Origin: Taiwanofungus camphoratus
Lineage: Eukaryota; Basidiomycota; Agaricomycetes; Polyporales; Taiwanofungaceae
NCBI GenBank assembly: GCA_003999685.1
Contig: CP021232.1
Span: 248,001-312,000, forward strand
Length of the DNA stretch: 64,000 nucleotides
Reading direction: 5' to 3'
The translations under genes and the position numbers were made by a program. Each line of letters begins with the position of its first letter. Position 1 is the stretch's first letter. The notes beneath the pieces are model-generated. The model did no database searches. It was not told where the DNA came from and saw only the letters and a list, made by a program, of their open reading frames with translations. Shown in pieces: positions 59,307 through 64,000 of the stretch.

Positions 59307-60795
59307 TCACAGTGGCACGGCCCAAGGACTCCATATGGCTGTCACTGTGACCGAGGACCTGTAAGGCTTATTATACCAGGCACAGACTCCAAACACGTAC
59401 CGTTTTCGAACCGCATGATATTCCGTGCATATGACAACGGAAAGCGGCGAGTGAGCTCCGTGTGCAATCGGCTCAGGGGGTTCTTCTCCGACCAATGCGG
59501 CAGCTCGATCACGAATCTCTTCAGGCTCGCAAACTGCGCACGCGAAAGCAGCTCGTCGATGCGGTCGCAGCGGAGCTCTGCTAGGTCGGTGTGCTCCATG
59601 TGGGACGGGAAGCGAATTGTCATCTGCTCTATGCAATACGACGAGACTTGGGAGAGCGCGGCATGCACCCACCCCCAGCCCTTGTGGTCGTATTTTCTCT
59701 CTCGTTCGGAGCCATAGTACAGTCTGGTCAGGCTAAAAAGGATGGAATTGAGCCTAATAGCGGCACGCATGAGGGGTCGGTATGTTTCTGGTTCAAAATG
59801 ATCAATCGTTATCCCATGCACAAAGTATGCTATAGTATACCTGGTTCTCTATCAGATACAGGCATCCTTTGCTGCCAGTGATAGCTGAACGCAAGATGAT
59901 GAAGCGATGAGCCGACGGCCTCCAGCCCTCTGCCTATGTGTTCTACATCCTCGAGTAGGATATTGAACAGTTCGATTGACTCAATATATGTGACCGAAGC
60001 CGCATCGAGCAACCAATTAGCCATGTCTCCCGACCAAGGAACGTACGCCATCGTGAGATGTTTGAGTTTCCGGCGCGGGCCAGAGTGCCCGAGGGCGAGT
60101 GGATTGTACTGGTTTGTTGTCCACGACAACATGCCGCAGGTGAGATTGGAGAGACAGGGGAGGGAACAGACCAGACGCCCAAAGTCAGTCACGGAGGAGA
60201 ATTCCATATTCCCCAGTGTAAGTGTGGACACAGATGTGAACTGCGACATCAGCGTCGCGAAATGTTGTGAGATTGGGTACAGATGAAGCTTGGGCCTGTG
60301 CGCGCCGCCGATGCGGAGACTTTCCACGCTCAGAAGCTTGCCAGCGAGCGCCGAGGGAAACACTTCGAACAGTTTGAATTGGGCCAGGGGATACGGGCAG
60401 ATGTTCAACTCCCTCACGAGATATGCAAGGTAGGGCGATGCATCGACCAGGCTGCAGAAACGACGGATTTGATCTGAGTTCCATAATTCGGTACAGTAGA
60501 ATAAAATGTAGCGACTCCTTGGCAGCCATGCACGGCACGTAAGCGCACAAGCTAGCAACGATCGACGATCTGACCAAAGGAAATCGATGATACGTTCGTA
60601 GATTTCAGTTGGAAAGGCCGGGATATATGGATTGTAGTGAAGGGTAGGGTAGGAGGCCTTGAGCCGAATGGCGCGCTGAAGATGAGTGTAGTCAACGGCG
60701 TACTCAAGTTCCGTTGGCGGCGAGGAGTGACGATGCCCGAGGAAAAGGTCGATGATGAACTGAAAGATAATCATAATTCGACTAAAACAGTTCAT
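59307..60795 (-). CDS. F-box protein, 459 aa
   Basis: Three exons join in phase: 59841-60795, 59401-59787 and 59307-59344, with introns of 53 and 56 nt (donors GTATAC and GTACGT, acceptors CAG). The F-box spans about residues 61-100 (FPTEIYERIIDFLWSDRRSLL, split motif, then CALTCRAWLPRSR). The remaining length is a leucine-rich-repeat-like region typical of basidiomycete F-box proteins (SLRIGGAHRP, VSTLTLGNMEF, LSNLTCGML). The F-box binds Skp1 and the rest would choose substrates of an SCF ubiquitin ligase. The start at 60795 is the first ATG after a TAG-ending stretch that could also be a splice acceptor, so an extra 5' exon is possible. Confidence 0.85.
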
Positions 60796-61848
60796 TAATC
60801 GTTAGCAAGTGAATCAGACATATTCTCATGAAAAGCTTAAAGACTGACACGAATGATTGACCTGTGGAGTTCCAGCAATGTTCCGGGTAGTACGAGAGAT
60901 TTGCTCTGCAAGGACTGATCCTGGGAGATGGGGGCAGCTTGGCAGAAGTGAATCCTGAGAGACTCGTATTTAGGATTCTCAAACGATGATTTATACGAGC
61001 TTCTCAAGTCTGGAGAAGCCTAGAGAGGGGGGCCAGCTGACCAGACCCCACACTATAACGAGAAAAGCATAACACCGCGGCAACAATCCCCAGATCCCAT
61101 CTGTCTCTGACCCCAAAGTAGCACGTGGACAGCCACATGGCCAGCGCCTAGAGTTTTTGAATTTTGTCCGGTAACTCCACCCCTCAAGGCCTCAGATTGT
61201 AAGTCATACTGCAATATGAGGCTGAACAGGTAGTAGACTACTTCATAATTTGTACAGGGATTTATAATCGACCTTTTGCGCTGCGGGAATGCTGGGCGCT
61301 GACGAAACACAGCGGCCCTTACCAGGGGTACTTGGCACGCGTGACTAGTAAGTTCCGTCTTCTGCTTGAACAAACAACGATGACCACGACAAAGTAAAAA
61401 TTGAGACAAGGATCGAGGGGCCCCCGTGCACGATGCAGGTATGAAATGACAGTCTCGGCGCTGTGCTGTTAGCCTCAGTGACATTGAGCTGCTGCCAAAT
61501 ACATACCCACGCGGCCTTGGGCGGCAGTGGCGCATTGTAAAGAGTCCGGCGTTCGAGGCGGTCTGAACTCGAGCAAATTCGATGAACAGATACTGTAGGA
61601 CACGCTCACACCTTGGTTGCCGTAAATCATTTTCGACTGCTTTCAAGTTGGAGTGATACGACCAACAATGCTACTGATGGTAATTAAAGCCACCAATTGT
61701 AGCCTGCTATACAACGTATTGATATTCGTAGCACATTTATGTAACTGAGCCGGAATCGGGTCTTGTTTACACTCTAATCTATTCTGGAAGATGTAGCTGC
61801 GCGTAGATACCGCGGCTGTAGGGAGTCTTTGATTGACGAGCCATAGTC
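60796..61848. other. Intergenic region
   Basis: Contains a 197-codon minus frame (61053-61646) with no recognisable domain; its first part could be an exon of an unknown gene ending near a GTATGT donor at about 61503, but nothing downstream supports it. Confidence 0.4.
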
Positions 61849-63345
61849 TCACAACCTACTCCGGAGTCTGGCGCCCGCGGTCTGATTCAGGATAGCATAG
61901 AGAGCACGAGCCAGATTTTCGGGTTGCATATGCGGTACCTGCGAGAATACAGTATCGTGAACGTCGTAAGCAAAGATGATCAGATGCAAAGTCGTGTAAT
62001 CGAGGTTGAGAATGAAGACAGAAGCACGAGGATGACGTCTTCGACCAATAACAGTAGCCAAGATGCAAACCAATGCTCAATCGTGATCGAACTACGCCAG
62101 CATCACTAACCAAATGGCCAGCACCTTCGACTCTCGTTAAAGAGACAGCCTTGGTTTGTAACGCCACGGCATCTCTGACCTGGCGTGGGCTAGCAGAAGA
62201 ATAGATGAGGCGCAATTCGTAAGGATCTAGCGCACGATACTGACAGACAGTCATCAATAGCATCAAGGACGACGTGCACAGGCGTGATAGACCCAAGTAC
62301 ACGCAGATAGTCGTAAGCGCGTACATGTCCGACGGCGTCAACGCACGATGCTTGTATGTCAGTTCCAGACAGTGAGCAGATTCTCCTGAATCTTGCCGCA
62401 TTCGAGCCCTACAGTGCTCGCCGGACGTTCACTGTCCGCAGAGGGTAAGTCTCTAAGTGCGTATTCCTTAAGACACTTATACAGTCGGCATCGTCGCAGC
62501 TGGGGACATGTATTGATCACTCACGGTATATACATCGAGTGCTTTAGGATGCCAATCCTTAGAGCCAGGTCTGCCCTTGAAATACGCAAGCGCTTCCTCG
62601 CGGCTGGCCTATGTGTCACGCCTGTTCTTTGCTATAGAAACAAGAAGGTCAATCATGCATGATGGATCCCAGATGTATGGTACAGGCGAAAGCATCGGAT
62701 CCACCAGTACCACAGAAGGTTAGCTTGGGAAAACACGTTGCTGCGGGTATCCTGCAGCGACATGAAAATAATAAATAAGATGGCTTCCGTCGCAAGTCGA
62801 GCTGTGCACCGCGTATAGTGGGTAACAACGTACATTGCTACCGCACCCATGGAATGACCTATGCCAACCAGCTTACGTTGACTGAAGTCAACATCGACTC
62901 CGGTACCAAGTCCTGTTAATAACGCATGCACAGCGCGCGCGTACTCCTGCCAATCGACTGGAGTAACCAGCGTCAGCTACTAAAGAAAAAAGCACGATAA
63001 AAGGATAGCGATGACGAACAATGTTCAGACGCTTCCCACAGCAGCACCTCTTCATTTAAAACGGCAGCGTCTCCATGATTGGGAGCATCGATGCTCCATA
63101 TGTCTAGAATCCTCCCCGAACCGGGGCGTTTAGCAAACAAATCATACAGATACTCGACTGTAGGTTCCAATATCTCCTTGTGAAATCCTACACCATGTGT
63201 AAGGATGAGAGTAAGCGCACCTTCGCTGTCGTCATCGAACCCAGGAACCCAGTATCGCTTCACCGTGACTAGTAATGGATAATTTGGGCAAGGATCAAAG
63301 ACATACGATGCACGGGTCAAAGTACACACGGGGACATGGATAGCA
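61849..63345 (-). pseudogene. Alpha/beta-hydrolase fold gene (decayed)
   Basis: Read on the minus strand, the gene begins near 63345 after a TTAG acceptor-like site; the first exon and true start are not identified. The N-terminal region (SYVFDPCPNYPLLVTVKRYW, then ILTHGVGFHKE and WSIDAPNHGDAAVLNEE) ends at a GTTCGT donor at about 63019. The next exon (62834-62957) carries the nucleophile elbow GHSMGA. Further blocks are VVLVDPM (near 62685), ASREEALAYFKGRPGSKDW (near 62580), VTRVEGAGHL-like SLTRVEGAGHL (near 62120) with the catalytic His, and a last exon ending LARALYAILNQTAG with stop at 61849. A TAG replaces the expected Trp before ASREEA, and frames shift near 62715, 62390 and 62290. The family includes fungal esterases and peroxisomal hydrolases; this copy is probably dead. 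Confidence 0.7.
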
Positions 63346-64000
63346 CTAAGACAATGTGAGGGCTGATTCGATTCTCACTTGAGTCCAGAGGGGTCTTAAA
63401 TCCCTGCATGAGAGCCGCGGTGGCTGCATTGTACTCTGAGATGGGCCTTAGGACAGGATCATGTTCTGTCCGAGTGAAGACACATCGTAAGTAAGGCATC
63501 ATTGATCGCCGAATGGTGCAGCTGCTGCGGAGTACGGTGGACCGCGTCGGAGACACGCAAGGTCCGATCTGACTCTACCCTGTACCAGAAGAGAGCAAGA
63601 GAGTACAGTAGGCCACATCCACTGTTGGAGACTCGCAGGATCCGAGAGGACTTCACCTTGTGCCCAAAGGGAGCAAAGTCACTACTAAGTGAATGTGCTT
63701 TATCGGCAGTTTGCAATCGGTATGAACCACTAGAGGAAGTGTTGCCGCGAATGGCTTAGCCAGCATCTTCTAGCTTGTAGCTCGTATTGACTTGCCAGTC
63801 TTCCATGAAACACACCCAATGTGAAGTTGACATGGTCAGTCTTCGGGCAAGCATTGCTGAAAATGCCATCAGATGTGATCCGGCGCGCTGTCGGGTGGAA
63901 CTGTGGTCCAATGATGACACTATCAGGTCTGTGTTGACACATGTATGTAGTTCCTTGACGCAGACATAGAAGAATGGTTTGGCGGCGATTAAGTTTTTGA
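63346..64000. other. Unassigned 3' end of window
   Basis: No gene is recognised. A 50-bp imperfect direct repeat lies at 63549-63598 and 63627-63676 (GGAGACWCGCARGRTCCGA start, GAGCAA end). Short minus frames here (63459-63716, 63730-63942) have no domain and could be upstream exons of an unseen gene. Confidence 0.4.

Overview
The window is nuclear DNA of a filamentous basidiomycete, most likely an Agaricomycete. The signs are many short (about 50-60 nt) introns with GTRNGT donors and CTNAC-type branch sites, a locally amplified BTB/POZ family, an F-box gene, chromodomain-bearing Ty3/gypsy elements, and a fungal LINE that carries RNase H. No bacterial or organellar features are seen. Species or order cannot be fixed from sequence alone.

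Bases 1-33,950 are a repeat compartment. The 3' end of a chromovirus (1-3403) has landed inside a lineage-specific gene (3404-4332, minus). That gene is divergently paired with another lineage-specific gene (4558-6752, plus). A 34-bp palindrome-bearing minisatellite (6927-7294) and a long non-coding repeat (7326-9727) follow. A degraded gypsy element lies on the minus strand (10310-14528), and a second degraded gypsy element lies on the plus strand (15591-27230). The second one is a nest: it was hit by a 3.7-kb hAT-like transposon that carries a captured host gene (16331-20066), a solo LTR (20586-21068), a small hAT-like MITE (21684-22063) and another solo LTR (22967-23592). Each insertion shows target-site duplications. 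A truncated Tc1 element (27512-28380), another copy of the long repeat with its own insertion (28381-31012) and tandem repeats complete this half.

Bases 33,950-64,000 are mostly host sequence. They hold a small hypothetical gene (33955-34446), a minisatellite-rich GC-rich stretch (36.1-37.6 kb) and a GC-rich gene for a disordered low-complexity protein (38895-41942). Two conserved housekeeping-type genes follow on the minus strand: the AP-1 adaptor mu subunit (43364-45680, 9 exons, 436 aa) and a PQ-loop membrane protein (46100-48140, 9 exons, 364 aa). Next come a 5'-truncated Tad1-like LINE (48260-50590), a tandem BTB/POZ array (51341-58728) with two intact genes and four decayed copies, an F-box gene (59307-60795) and a decayed alpha/beta-hydrolase gene (61849-63345).

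The most unusual items are the gene-carrying hAT-like element with perfect 8-bp target duplications, the exact 34-bp palindromic minisatellite, the zinc-knuckle ORF placed after the integrase in two different gypsy elements, and the BTB array in which a two-gene unit was duplicated and two paralogs use GC-AG introns.
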